From the NCBI GenBank assembly GCA_016937945.1, contig JAFGVP010000059.1, forward strand, positions 1-54,268: a stretch of DNA of 54,268 nt, in the 5' to 3' direction. Source of the DNA: Pontiellaceae bacterium. Its GTDB lineage: Bacteria > Verrucomicrobiota > Kiritimatiellia > Kiritimatiellales > Pontiellaceae. Of the stretch, positions 36,101 through 44,916 are shown one piece after another. The notes beneath the pieces were generated by a model. It searched no databases. It was not told where the DNA came from and saw nothing but the letters and a program-made list of their open reading frames with translations. A program made the position numbers and the translations under genes. Within the stretch, counting starts at the first letter, position 1, and the number at the start of each line of letters is the position of its first letter.

Positions 36101-39100
36101 CGCGTTGCGAAGAAACGAGACAACGCCCCTTTTCCCGAAACCAGATCTCGACGTTCGATCCAATTCGAAATAGGCAAACCAACCGCTTTCTCCATCGGCA
36201 AAGAACAATCGCATTGCCCCATAAGCCGATCAATCTCCTGCTGATGACCGGAATCTATTTCTGTGCGGAATCCCTGCCGCTTCATTTCTGACAATACGCT
36301 TTCACCAACCGCGAACACCTCCTTTGGCAATCCGGTCTGTCCGGAGGCCTCTTTCCATGATGCCACCGGGAAGTTTCCTATCTCTTCCGGCAAAGCAGAA
36401 ACCTCCGAACTGGAAACCAGCGCGTCAAACCGGGGTCTCAGTTCCGCAATCTCCTTCAGCGTTTCAAGTCGCGCCTTCGCATTTTCCGCCAAAATGTACC
36501 GGTGCGAAAAATGTTCCGATTCGCTACAGGCCCGCGCCACATTGATCCAGCATTCCGCAGATTCCATGGTCGGTTGATCCCTGAAACCGGAAACAAACAT
36601 TTGACAGAACAAATCCAGCTGCTGCCGGAGGCCGGAAAGTCCTGACAAAAGTGCATTGGCGGCGTCGACCAGCTTTGCCTGCCATAGATTCGACCACTCC
36701 GGATGGGTGACGAGAGCAAAAGACTCCGGGTTCATGCCTCCGGCATCCCTGAATGCAAGCCCCAGATCCCGTGCGCCCCGCCTCGCATTCTGCACATCCG
36801 CTTCCGTCTGCAAAGGTGCGGTCGCTAAATCCATCGCCCACCCAAGTTCCATGCGCGCCGTCTCCCGCCTGCGGACGGAACGGGCAATGGCTTCGTGTGC
36901 CGAATAACCAAAGTGCGACTTACGATGCAGCTCTTCGACATACCGGTTCAGCCCGCAACGCAGCCTTCCAAGATCCTGCGCCTTCTCCTTCCAATCACCG
37001 GCACGGTGAGACTCCCGAACCTGCCAAGCTTCGTTCAGTTGATCCACCACGCCCTTTTTCGACGCCTTGTTGGAATGCAGTTCGAGGCAGAGATGCCCCA
37101 GACCAACCTTTTTCAACCGGGAATAAACCACATCCAATGCGGCCATTTTTTCGGAGACGAACAGAATCTTCCGACCCAGCGCCATATTGTGCGCAATAAT
37201 GTTGGCGATCGTTTCCGATTTTCCCGTTCCCGGCGGTCCTTCGAGTACGAGATCCTTTCCTTTGGTGGAGGCCTCGATCGCAACAGTCTGCGAGCTGTCA
37301 GCATTCAAGGGAGTGTAAAATTCCGCTGGGTCGATTTTTTCATCCACCTCCCGCAGATCCAGAAAATCGGCGCTGAACGGATACGGGTCTGTCGGAGTTT
37401 CCACCAAATGGTTCACAAATCTGGATTTCCTGAGGTCGTCGAGGCGATCGCTCAGGTCTTTCCACATCAGGTATTTCGCGAATGAAAAATTGCTGAGTAC
37501 CAGTTCTTCAACCACCTCGAATCCAGGCGTCTCCTTGATCTTTGAACGGACAGCATTCCAAATCCCGCGCACATCGACACCGCTTTCATCCTTCGGCAGC
37601 TCGTGCTGAAATACGGTCAAGTCGATCTCAAAATCCTGAAGCAGCAGTTCGATCAGTGTGAGGTTGAAAACCGGCCCCTCATCGGGAAGCTGCCTCACCT
37701 TGGGCTTTGCTTTTGCGCTCGTCCGTTCCAGCTTGACCGGAAGCAGAATCAGCGGAGCGCGGTAGGATTGGTCGCTACGAGGATCCGGCTTCCAGCGCAG
37801 CATTCCGATGGCAAGAAAGAGGGTATTGCTGCCGCCTTCTTCCATATCGGATTTTGCGCGGCGAAAGAGGTTGATCAGATCCTTTTCCAGGTCGCGGCTG
37901 CTGCAATCCGCAATAAGTGAGCCACGCCGCAATTGATCCCGCACGAATTCTGTTTCCAGATTATTCCCCGTCTGCTTCGCAAACTGCGCGGCACTTCGAC
38001 CATCGGAGACCAGCTCCTCTTTCGACAGCAGGTTGAATTTTTTCCCGGCAGCCAGTTCGTCTTCCAGCAAATCGAGATCGGGGCAAATAATTTTGAAGCC
38101 CATGCTTCGCTGGCTGATGTTCAACAGCTTGTTCCGTTTCGACAGGTCCAGCAGTTTGCGCCTCCACTGGTTAACTCTTCCGTCCGGAGTCAATTCCTCT
38201 ACCGCCTTTTCCTGCTGATCAACCGGCGGGAGTACTGGCGGCGGAGGTAGCGTCACCTCCCGTTTATTTGTCCCTTCAGCCTGGGATTCACGGCCATCTC
38301 CACCGAAATCAATCGGGAATATTTTTCGGGAGCGCGCCTGCTTCAGATCGATAACATAAACAAATTCATCCTCGAACTGTTCGGATATTTCCCGGTCGGC
38401 TTCACGAACCGCCTGCGGAAACTGGATAGGCTGGTCGCTGGTTGCGAGGGTTGTTTCAAAAAGAATCAGATCCTTCAGCGCAATCCTGTTCCTCAGATCC
38501 AGCGGATCATCGCTGGTCACCAGCGGGAAACAATCATCGATCAACCATGCGCCCACCATGGCGTGCCCCTTGGTCAGCGCGATGACACTATTGAGTCCGG
38601 CTTGTTCAAGGCACCCGGCAAACAAGAGCGCTGTATCCAGGCAAGTTGCAAGCAGTGAATGGGAAATATCGGAACCCAGCCGGATTTTCTGACCCGATTT
38701 CGCGAAACTGGCAGGGGGAACACAATAGCTGATTCCCTCGCCGCTGATTACCGACCAAAGCGCAGCGCAAACCATATAAGGCCGTTCCCGCGTATTGGAC
38801 TGGTAGCCATCCAGTTTCGACTCATGTCCATCTTTTGACAGGAGATTCGACGCCTTCTTCAACAGCGCATCACAATACGCAGAGTTGGGCGTGACGAAAG
38901 CCGCCAACAGTTCCGGCATATGCATCTCGCCGCCCCACTGGTTTTTCGGAAGAAGCTCGATTTGCTTTTCGATTGCGGCGATTTCCCGTCCGTCGGCAAT
39001 GGCCGAAAACTTCAATCCAACCATACGCCTTTCATTCAGCCGGTCCAGCGCCCCGGCGGACAACCGGAGGTGGGTTTCTTTAAGGCTGACCGACTGCCCG

Positions 39101-39639
39101 GACGAAAGCTCATCGATATTCCACGTCACCGGCTCAAACTCGGGAGGGTCAAACTCAGCGACAACCTGAATCAGCTCAAAGGACTCTGGGGAATGATTGG
39201 TCAGTTCCAGATTTTCTATCAGCGGAAACTGGTTTTGCTGGAATACCACGGAATAGACCGGAGCGATATCTGCCGAAATCAGAAGAGGAGGGAGAATGGT
39301 TAACGGCCTCGTTTCGTCCGCAATAGTTTGGCCTTCTACAACTACCACAACACGTGCCTGAATTGTTTCCTCGGATTTCACCGAAAAGCTGGCCCCATCT
39401 GTCCGCTCTAAAAAAGGAACTTCAATGGTATGCGAACCGCCCGGCTCCAGTTGGTCCGGCGAACAACTCCAATCGATCGGCTTTAAACCAAGCCCTCCAA
39501 AATGGAGCGATACTGAAAGCGCATCAAAAACACTGTCATGATTTTTAAGGACGATCACCGAATTCAGAGACAGTCGGGACTGGCTCAATTCGGTTCTGCA
39601 TTTCCGCGGCAACTCCCAACACAACTCGATTCCGCACAT
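33181..39639 (-). CDS. Giant DUF4011/SF1 helicase with Vsr-like nuclease and DUF3320 (probable defence protein)
   Basis: 2,152 residues. In order: two beta-sandwich, Ig-like repeats (1-215); a transglutaminase-like domain with Cys333, His359 and Asp368/369; DUF4011 from about 485; an SF1 helicase with Walker A Lys807 in EGPPGTGKSE, DEAS at 1523-1526, GDPKQMPP, TGHYRSRHESLI and RRLNVAITRA. Then comes a Vsr/MTES_1575-type PD-(D/E)xK nuclease (RIDLGV; Glu1865 and Asp1867 in VECDGASYHSS; RVWSTDYF), and DUF3320 at the C-terminus. All catalytic motifs look intact. Such proteins are found in defence-rich accessory regions and are thought to be single-gene or core anti-phage or DNA-restriction factors; I do not know a named system that fits. 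It sits between hemB and hemL, on the opposite strand. Confidence 0.85.
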   Translation of the reverse strand: MCGIELCWELPRKCRTELSQSRLSLNSVIVLKNHDSVFDALSVSLHFGGLGLKPIDWSCSPDQLEPGGSHTIEVPFLERTDGASFSVKSEETIQARVVVVVEGQTIADETRPLTILPPLLISADIAPVYSVVFQQNQFPLIENLELTNHSPESFELIQVVAEFDPPEFEPVTWNIDELSSGQSVSLKETHLRLSAGALDRLNERRMVGLKFSAIADGREIAAIEKQIELLPKNQWGGEMHMPELLAAFVTPNSAYCDALLKKASNLLSKDGHESKLDGYQSNTRERPYMVCAALWSVISGEGISYCVPPASFAKSGQKIRLGSDISHSLLATCLDTALLFAGCLEQAGLNSVIALTKGHAMVGAWLIDDCFPLVTSDDPLDLRNRIALKDLILFETTLATSDQPIQFPQAVREADREISEQFEDEFVYVIDLKQARSRKIFPIDFGGDGRESQAEGTNKREVTLPPPPVLPPVDQQEKAVEELTPDGRVNQWRRKLLDLSKRNKLLNISQRSMGFKIICPDLDLLEDELAAGKKFNLLSKEELVSDGRSAAQFAKQTGNNLETEFVRDQLRRGSLIADCSSRDLEKDLINLFRRAKSDMEEGGSNTLFLAIGMLRWKPDPRSDQSYRAPLILLPVKLERTSAKAKPKVRQLPDEGPVFNLTLIELLLQDFEIDLTVFQHELPKDESGVDVRGIWNAVRSKIKETPGFEVVEELVLSNFSFAKYLMWKDLSDRLDDLRKSRFVNHLVETPTDPYPFSADFLDLREVDEKIDPAEFYTPLNADSSQTVAIEASTKGKDLVLEGPPGTGKSETIANIIAHNMALGRKILFVSEKMAALDVVYSRLKKVGLGHLCLELHSNKASKKGVVDQLNEAWQVRESHRAGDWKEKAQDLGRLRCGLNRYVEELHRKSHFGYSAHEAIARSVRRRETARMELGWAMDLATAPLQTEADVQNARRGARDLGLAFRDAGGMNPESFALVTHPEWSNLWQAKLVDAANALLSGLSGLRQQLDLFCQMFVSGFRDQPTMESAECWINVARACSESEHFSHRYILAENAKARLETLKEIAELRPRFDALVSSSEVSALPEEIGNFPVASWKEASGQTGLPKEVFAVGESVLSEMKRQGFRTEIDSGHQQEIDRLMGQCDCSLPMEKAVGLPISNWIERRDLVSGKGALSRFFATRKIAKEMRAYGLKKVKTLDVLDHYAQLIDTIVGAQKELVEQLIKQAAELAGLVERLETLSAEFNGEGVFDLWSSMPEKLLERWEYGVAARRSFMDAANQLNEPGSFMATVRKKLVDDRDFLEGSELLKHAGKLTETHVKAVETLAGFTALAGESDIDRIPIRTVENRLEEIVRSAPGLNAWCHWVEAGNRAGKIGLSSLVRGMERGTIGWDEAEEQFETALCIWLAPLLIDGSDLLRNFSAGRHDDLIRRFRTLDEELAKTTGQYIAAKLASDMPETSGPNAPHEYGVLSRELQRQRGHKPVRQLIQELGGCLLDLTPCFMMSPLSVAQYLPSDYQAFDLVVFDEASQITVWDAVGAIARGKNVIVVGDPKQMPPTNFFNRAQDDGDSDEADLESILDQAMAARVGYHRLTGHYRSRHESLITFSNHQYYQHSLTTYPSADTRETAVTWHRVNGIYSKGAARNNPVEARALVDEVVRRLKDPELRKLSIGIVTFNSEQQQLIENLLDDERRKDTSLERFFKEDSFEPVFVKNLETVQGDQRDVICLSVGYGPTEPGAMTMSMNFGPLNRQGGERRLNVAITRASTEMLVFTSFDAAMIDLSRTNAQAVKDLKAYIDYAARGPVALAQRAEFVPGKDQFDSEFEETVAIRLRERGWELRTQIGVSKFRIDLGVLDPDSGGAFLAGVECDGASYHSSPSARDRDRVRHIILENLGWKLIRVWSTDYFINPDSVIDRVHHQLEVLLDEKRISRQTPETIVSDEDTFEPMEMEEDEFVEEMDADEESAHPEEEQMFVRIQSNSLALSERANAPADYEVFTGRPMTDPRETDTETIAAGLLEIVRIEGPMLAKRAYDTYLRCCGIKRMGKDIRSLMNRALQSAVNRNAVIKEDEWNCGGSLYSIIRLPEQDAVRLRTGGGRTIDEIPPGEIRAVSDRILSASNLIRESEEHIREILNFYGLKRLTEHTRDKILLALNS

Positions 39640-39881
39640 AACAACCCCTTCCCCATCATCATCCTAACACAACTCACCTATTTAACCGACCCTCAGAGCA
39701 ACAAACCACTCCTATTTATGACTTTCGACCAATTATCTTTCAAAATATAACTTGGTTTTTATGACGCTTATTCATGCTCTCGCTACACAGATTTGCACTC
39801 TCGGCTTCTTTTTGATCTTGCCCGCACTGTTATACTGCCCAATAAAACAAGGAGTATTCATTTTTATAAGAGGAACGCATT
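39640..39881. promoter_or_regulatory. Divergent promoter region between helicase and hemL
   Basis: 242 bases, AT-rich compared with the flanks, without a gene. For hemL a TATACT -10 (about 39830-39835) is visible with a weak -35 about 17 bases upstream. An AGAGGA ribosome binding site lies eight bases before the ATG. For the helicase gene I see no clear ribosome binding site or promoter. Confidence 0.4.
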
Positions 39882-41156
39882 ATGAATTCAGCAGCATGGT
39901 TTGAACGGGCAAAGAAAGTCATTCCCGGCGGCGTCAACAGCCCGGTGCGCGCCTTTAACGGCGTGGGCGGTATTCCGGTTTATTTTAAATCGGGAAAAGG
40001 TTCTCGCGTGCAGACCGAAGACGGAACGGAGCTGGTGGATTTTTGCGGATCCTGGGGGCCGCTGATTCTGGGACACGCCCGCGACGAAATAGTGGAGGCC
40101 GTCACTCAGGCCGCCGCCGACGGACTGAGCTTCGGAGCCAATACGGCTCGTGAAGCAGAATTTGCTGAGCTGATCTGCTCGCTCGTTCCGGAAATGGAAA
40201 TGGTGCGCCTCGTCAGCTCCGGCACGGAAGCGGTCATGACCGCGGTCCGGCTCGCCCGCGGCGTCACCGGGCGGCGCAAGATCATTAAGTTCGACGGATG
40301 CTATCACGGGCACAGCGATTATCTGCTCGTGGCTTCAGGTAGCGGATTGCTCACCGGCGGCATCTCATCGTCGGCCGGCGTTTCGCCGGCGGCGACCGAA
40401 GAGGTCTTCGTGGCGCCCTACAACGATCTGGCGGCTGTTGAAGATATTCTGAAAAACTATGGCGATGAAGTCGCCGCCGTTATCGTGGAACCGATTGCCG
40501 GCAACATGGGACTGGTTGAGCCGGTTCCCGGATTCCTCGAAGGCCTGCGCGCGGCAACATCGAACTGCGGCGCCCTGCTGATCTTTGACGAGGTCATCAA
40601 CGGATTCCGGCTGGCACCGACCACCTTCGGCCATACCATCGGAATCGAGGCCGACATTACAACACTGGGAAAAATCATTGGCGGCGGCATGCCGATCGGC
40701 GCTATCGGTGGACGGACGGATATCATGTCGCACCTCGCCCCGCTCGGCCCGGTTTACCAGGCCGGCACCCTCAGCGGGAATCCGGTCGCCGTGGCCGCCG
40801 GCATGAAAACACTTGAACTGCTCCGCGATGAAAGCCCGTACCTTAAAATGGAAATTCTCGGGAAACGCCTGGCCGATGGCATCAACCGGATTGCCGAAGA
40901 GAAAAACATGCAAATCCATTGCGCGCAGCGCGGTGGTATGTTCACGCCGTTTTTCCGTAAGGAACCGATTCGCAACCTGACCGATTCCAAGGCCTGTGAC
41001 ACGAAGGAGCACGCACGCTATTTTCACCATATGCTTCAGTCCGGCTTTTACACGCCGCCGAGTGCCTTCGAAGTCGCCTTTGTTTCCGCATCCCACACCG
41101 CAGCGGATATCGACGCGTTTCTTGAGGCGTTCGGGAACACGTTTCCTCAGGTCTGA
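39882..41156 (+). CDS. hemL: Glutamate-1-semialdehyde 2,1-aminomutase
   Basis: 424 residues, typical. It begins with ERAKKVIPGGVNSPVRAFNGVGG and has SSGTEAVMTAVRLARG and FDGCYHGHSD. IFDEVINGFR precedes the PLP-binding Lys264 in TTLGKIIGGGMPIGAIGG. It converts glutamate-1-semialdehyde to 5-aminolevulinate, the substrate of HemB. So this organism uses the C5 route to tetrapyrroles. The last ten bases overlap the end of the convergent glycosyltransferase gene. Confidence 0.97.
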   Translation: MNSAAWFERAKKVIPGGVNSPVRAFNGVGGIPVYFKSGKGSRVQTEDGTELVDFCGSWGPLILGHARDEIVEAVTQAAADGLSFGANTAREAEFAELICSLVPEMEMVRLVSSGTEAVMTAVRLARGVTGRRKIIKFDGCYHGHSDYLLVASGSGLLTGGISSSAGVSPAATEEVFVAPYNDLAAVEDILKNYGDEVAAVIVEPIAGNMGLVEPVPGFLEGLRAATSNCGALLIFDEVINGFRLAPTTFGHTIGIEADITTLGKIIGGGMPIGAIGGRTDIMSHLAPLGPVYQAGTLSGNPVAVAAGMKTLELLRDESPYLKMEILGKRLADGINRIAEEKNMQIHCAQRGGMFTPFFRKEPIRNLTDSKACDTKEHARYFHHMLQSGFYTPPSAFEVAFVSASHTAADIDAFLEAFGNTFPQV

Positions 41157-42610
41157 AGAAGAACCTTATCGACCCGGGCCACCTCAAACACACGGCGCGC
41201 CTTTCCGCTGACGTGATCAATAGACAGAGGAATCCCCTTGTCCATTGCCGCCTTCTTGAGGGAAATCAGGTAGCCCAATCCGGAACTGTCGATAAAGTCC
41301 AGCTGTGCGGCATCAATACGGACTGATTTGAGCATTCCCTCGGTCTGAAGTTCTTTATAGAGCAGGTCCGCCTCTTTTCTGAAATCCGGAAGCGTCGCCG
41401 CCGTCAGTTCAACCGGCAGTTCCAGCGTAAGGGTTTCCTCCCGAAACGCTGTCCCGCCATGCCCGTGCAGCGCCAGTTTATTGACGATGCGCTCAACCTC
41501 TTCCAACCGGACGACCGCATGGAAATAGTCATAAAGCCGGCAGGTATCGAGCAACTGCCGCACCTTCGGACGCGGAGCGTAAAGAATCATGCGGCGTCCT
41601 ATTCTACGACAGGCCTTGTTCACCTCCATCAAGGCACCAAGCTCCAGGCTGTTCAGCCACGGCACAGTATGAACATCCATCAGCAGACTTCCGGCGACGG
41701 CCAGCCGGGCCATTCGATCAATAAACTCATGCGCGTCGGCTTCATCCTTCAGCCCGCGGAAACGCTCCAGCTTAACATTCCACTGCTCCAACTGCCGCTC
41801 GTCAGCCTCATCCAGCAAAGGTGCCGTACCCGGCCGGTCCGGCATGTAGTGGATCGAAATCATCTTGCGTGAAGCCGAAAACAGAAAACGCACGTTTTCT
41901 ATGTATCTCCTGAAGAGACGACGTGGATTGCAGCAGATTCGCCAGAACCATTCCAGATGAATGCGCCGCATCCAGAGCGGAGCCCGCTTCTGCTCGCCGG
42001 CAAGAAAATCGAGCGAGGCACCGATGCCCATCGCAACCGGGATTTTCCAGTTGCGGACATGCATACTGATAAACTTTTCCTGCTTTGGGGCCCCCAACGC
42101 CACGAAAAGAATATCCGGACGGGCCTGCTCCAGCCGGGCAAGAATCCCTTCATGATCCATCTCCAGCAAGGAGGAGTATGGAGGGGAATAGACTCCGGCA
42201 ACCTTCAGCTCAGGATGCCGCTCCTTCAAAATACGCATGGCTTCTTCCGCCACGCCTTCCGCACTGCCCAGCCCGAACAGGCTGAAACCTTCGGTCGCCG
42301 CACGCTCTGCAAGCATCGGCGTCAGATCCGATCCGGTCACGCGCCCTTTCAGGCCGGGCCCGAAAAACGGAGCCAGTTTTACAATCGGGAATCCGTCTGC
42401 CAACACCAGATCGGCATCGATCAGGATACGCTGAAGTTCGGGATCGCTCCACGCACGGGTCACAAAATCAAGATTGGCCGTGGCAATGTTGGCAGGTCGC
42501 CCTGAACGGATGCGATCGACCACCCAGTCAATCGCTTCCCCGAACGTCACATTGTGGAACGGCACCCCGTAGATAACAAGCGGCACCGGAACTGAGCCAT
42601 CTTTTTGCAT
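41147..42610 (-). CDS. WecG/TagA/CpsF glycosyltransferase fused to two STAS domains
   Basis: 487 residues, about twice the usual GT26 length. Residues 1-245 are a complete GT26 domain: TANLDFVTRAWSDPELQRIL, ADGFPIVKLA, GVYSPPYSSL, FVALGAPKQEKFI and GASLDFLAGEQKRAP. The C-terminal half has two STAS-like domains. The first (about 285-385) has LLMDVHTVPWLNSLELGALM. The second (about 395-487) carries the classical DSSGLG (441-446), whose Ser is the phosphorylation site in anti-sigma-factor antagonists. GT26 enzymes add the second sugar to undecaprenyl-pyrophosphate-linked precursors. The fusion suggests partner-switch control of a surface polymer. The frame is continuous with no sign of an assembly joint. 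Confidence 0.85.
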   Translation of the reverse strand: MQKDGSVPVPLVIYGVPFHNVTFGEAIDWVVDRIRSGRPANIATANLDFVTRAWSDPELQRILIDADLVLADGFPIVKLAPFFGPGLKGRVTGSDLTPMLAERAATEGFSLFGLGSAEGVAEEAMRILKERHPELKVAGVYSPPYSSLLEMDHEGILARLEQARPDILFVALGAPKQEKFISMHVRNWKIPVAMGIGASLDFLAGEQKRAPLWMRRIHLEWFWRICCNPRRLFRRYIENVRFLFSASRKMISIHYMPDRPGTAPLLDEADERQLEQWNVKLERFRGLKDEADAHEFIDRMARLAVAGSLLMDVHTVPWLNSLELGALMEVNKACRRIGRRMILYAPRPKVRQLLDTCRLYDYFHAVVRLEEVERIVNKLALHGHGGTAFREETLTLELPVELTAATLPDFRKEADLLYKELQTEGMLKSVRIDAAQLDFIDSSGLGYLISLKKAAMDKGIPLSIDHVSGKARRVFEVARVDKVLLQT

Positions 42611-42750
42611 GAAGCGGATGCTAGCCTGCCGTTAACACGCTGGCAAGTCTTCGCCCGATGAAACCCGACCCCGGGAAACGCAGCGGCGGGTTGTTGGAAA
42701 ATGGTTTAAGCGCGAGAGCGAGCTGTCCTGGAACGACAGCGGTCTGTTGA

Positions 42751-42975
42751 CCACTCTGCATCTTTCCCGGCGGGGCTATAAACGGGAAAGCGATCCGGCA
42801 GGCAGGAAAACGTCCTGCCCGGCGATTGCGTATCGCCACGCTGCGCCGCTATCTGTTCACCCTTCCCGGGCATGTTGTCGCCCATGCGCACAAAGCAACC
42901 GTCACCCTGACCGGCGGCGGTGCGGACAACCTGCGCTGGTTCAAAGAGTGCCGGAATACGCTTTCGATCTGCTGA
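42751..42975 (+). pseudogene. Transposase C-terminal remnant (IS1380/IS4-like DDE type)
   Basis: A stop-free stretch ends at TGA 42973-42975. The readable part is RPARRLRIATLRRYLFTLPG, then HVVAHAHKATVTL and [20 protein letters not shown]. The lRRyLFtlPG..v.ha pattern is that of the final beta strands of IS1380-type DDE transposases. A stop lies just upstream (42748-42750), and the catalytic core is missing. Family assignment is from memory and tentative. Confidence 0.5.
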
Positions 42976-43215
42976 ATCCCTTCCGCGTAATCTTCCCTGC
43001 CCCGGCGCGGCCCCGAAAGCTGCGCTCATGAAAAATCGTGTCCGCCCTTGTTGAATACAGCGAAAATGCAGACGTACGGGGAATGTTCGGAGCCAAAACC
43101 GTCAAGGCGTTGCCTCGAATCCGCCCGCAGGACAACCTTTAATGGCATTCAAATCTCCATGGCGGCTTTTATGAGGTTGAAATCTGCCGATCACGCGGAC
43201 TCCGTAAGATTGCGG
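42911..43215 (+). repeat. 305 bp dispersed repeat, copy 2
   Basis: Same length and direction as 28468-28772. It begins at CCGGCGGCGG within the transposase remnant and ends at GTAAGATTGCGG. About 240 bases lie beyond the transposase stop and are conserved between copies though apparently non-coding, which suggests the right end of an insertion sequence. Confidence 0.75.
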
Positions 43216-43277
43216 AGGCCCTGCCGTGGGCCGCTTGGGCCTTGACATCGAAGGCGTAAATATCTTTTCTGTACGGC

Positions 43278-43607
43278 GTGAAACGGCTCTATTCATGGAT
43301 CATGGGGTTTGCACTGCTGGTGGCGGTGCTTCTTCCTTATGCCCATCTGGCATTTGAGTCACACCATACGGGCGGATGCGGCCACCGACGCGGCGCACAG
43401 CATGCGCCGGAAAAACCGTCCCAGACGAGCCACGATTCCTGCTCGCTTTGTAAGCTGCTTAACCTGCAGAGCATCTCCAGCGAAACGGCCATTACGGCAA
43501 TTACCCATTTTGTTCCCGCAACAAATCGCCTGCTTCCAAAAACGGAATCAGGAAGAACGACTCCGACCATCAAGCGCGCCCGCGCACCTCCGTACATGGC
43601 TGCATAA
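43278..43607 (+). CDS. Small exported Cys/His-containing protein (DUF2946-like)
   Basis: 109 residues from a GTG start. A signal peptide or membrane anchor (residues 1-25) is followed by ESHHTGGCGH and HDSCSLCKLL, a CxxC with flanking histidines. These are the features of small DUF2946-type proteins often encoded beside outer-membrane metal receptors. The C-terminal ~25 residues are basic and low in structure. It is the first gene of the zinc-type uptake group, 63 bases before the outer-membrane protein. A role in periplasmic metal handling is inference. The start is uncertain, since no ribosome binding site is evident. Confidence 0.65.
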   Translation: MKRLYSWIMGFALLVAVLLPYAHLAFESHHTGGCGHRRGAQHAPEKPSQTSHDSCSLCKLLNLQSISSETAITAITHFVPATNRLLPKTESGRTTPTIKRARAPPYMAA

Positions 43608-43670
43608 TTCTCATTCGGCTCCGGGGAAGGAGCCATCATAGCAGTCATTATTTAACGGAGTATTTACACC

Positions 43671-44906
43671 ATGAAATCATTCATTGTGCCCGCGCTTGCC
43701 GCGACGGGCCTGTTTGCAAACACGTATGCCGATGACACCTCGCTCACGGCATTCAATCCGGCGGTATCGGTGATTGTCGATACCGTCTACTACGGCGAAA
43801 ACTCATCGGAGGGCATGTCGCACCTGAAAGAAGAAATGTCGGGATTCGGCCATGTTCACGCCGACGGTGAAGAGCACCACCACGGATTCGAGGAAGGCTT
43901 TAACATGCGTCACCTTGAACTTCAGTTTTCTGCTGAGGTCGATAGTTATTTCAAGGCTTCCGCCATTGCCGCCATTTCGGAAGATGGCGCGGAAATGGAG
44001 ACAGCGGAGATTGAAACCACCTGCCTTCCCTGGGGACTTCAGGCCAGAGCCGGTAAGTTTTTCAGTGACTTCGGCTACATTAACGCCCGCCACAGCCATG
44101 AGTGGGACTTTACTGACCAGCCGCTGATTTATGAGCTGGCACTCGGTAGTCATGGACTGAACGAAAAAGGGGCGCAGCTTTCCTGGCTCGCGCCGACGCC
44201 GTTCTATCTGCTGCTCGGCGCAGAAGTGTTCCAGGGCGAAAACGAAAAGCTGTTCACGGCGGTTGAAACCGATGAGCTGCCGGCCCACGACGGACCGGGC
44301 CTCGGCGTCGGCTGGATCAAGTTTTCTCCCACACTGCCCGGCAACCACGCCTGTCAGATGGGCCTGTTCGGCGCCGCCGGACGGCATCAGGAGGAGCACG
44401 ACGGTAACGGCGACGGAACGGCCGATCACTGGCTTGACGGATACAACGCCTTCTGGGGCGGCGATGCCGTATATAAGTATAACTCCTCCCGGCCCTATGG
44501 GCAGGGCGACCTTACCGTGCAGGCGGAATATCTGTTCCGGCGCACGGACCTGACCGTGGAACAGCACGATCTGCTTCCGGCGCTGGTCGGCAGCGACAAG
44601 GTCAACGAGCAGGATGGTTTCTATCTTCAGGGCACCTACGGTTTCATGCCGCGCTGGCGCGGGGGACTCCGGCTCGACATGGTCGGACTGACCAACTCCG
44701 AGCAGGCGCCGGATGGAACCGACAGCTCCTACGGCGAAAGCTGGCGCTCCAGCGCCATGGTGGATTTCAGCCCGTCGGAGTTTTCGCGAATCCGCTTCCA
44801 GGTCAGCAACGGCGACTATGAAACAGAAGACGGAACCCAGAATGTCTGGGAAGGTTTTATTCAACTGGTCGTATCACTCGGCGCCCACGGGGCCCACAAA
44901 TTCTAG
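43671..44906 (+). CDS. Outer-membrane porin-like protein of a zinc-type uptake operon
   Basis: 411 residues. The signal peptide ends near ANTYA. A His/Glu-rich loop follows at about residues 60-85 (HVHADGEEHHHGFEEG), then alternating beta strands with GLQARAGKFFSDFGYINARHSHEWDF, and a second acidic/His segment (GRHQEEHDGNGDGTADHW). The C-terminus ends in Phe, as in outer-membrane barrels. No TonB box or plug domain is visible, so it is more porin-like than a TonB-dependent receptor. Placement directly before znuA-, znuC- and znuB-like genes and the His-rich loops suggest zinc capture at the outer membrane (inference). Confidence 0.8.
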   Translation: MKSFIVPALAATGLFANTYADDTSLTAFNPAVSVIVDTVYYGENSSEGMSHLKEEMSGFGHVHADGEEHHHGFEEGFNMRHLELQFSAEVDSYFKASAIAAISEDGAEMETAEIETTCLPWGLQARAGKFFSDFGYINARHSHEWDFTDQPLIYELALGSHGLNEKGAQLSWLAPTPFYLLLGAEVFQGENEKLFTAVETDELPAHDGPGLGVGWIKFSPTLPGNHACQMGLFGAAGRHQEEHDGNGDGTADHWLDGYNAFWGGDAVYKYNSSRPYGQGDLTVQAEYLFRRTDLTVEQHDLLPALVGSDKVNEQDGFYLQGTYGFMPRWRGGLRLDMVGLTNSEQAPDGTDSSYGESWRSSAMVDFSPSEFSRIRFQVSNGDYETEDGTQNVWEGFIQLVVSLGAHGAHKF

Positions 44907-44916
44907 GAATCATATC

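Larger units (their letters stand above)
42611..43277. other. 667-base region without intact genes: transposase remnant and repeat
   Basis: Contains the decayed transposase C-terminus (42751-42975) and copy 2 of the 305 bp repeat (42911-43215). The first ~100 bases upstream of the glycosyltransferase show nothing recognisable. The last 60 bases should carry the promoter of the zinc-type operon. A TTGACA at about 43243 is visible, but no well-spaced -10 follows it. Confidence 0.6.

Noticed and set aside
43243..43266. TTGACA as a -35 promoter element for the zinc-type operon
   Set aside because: The nearest -10-like sequence, TAAATA, is only about nine bases away, and no good element lies at 16-18 bases.
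43803..44864. 353-codon minus-strand frame opposite the outer-membrane protein
   Set aside because: The plus-strand gene has signal peptide, beta-strand pattern and operon context; the antisense frame has none.
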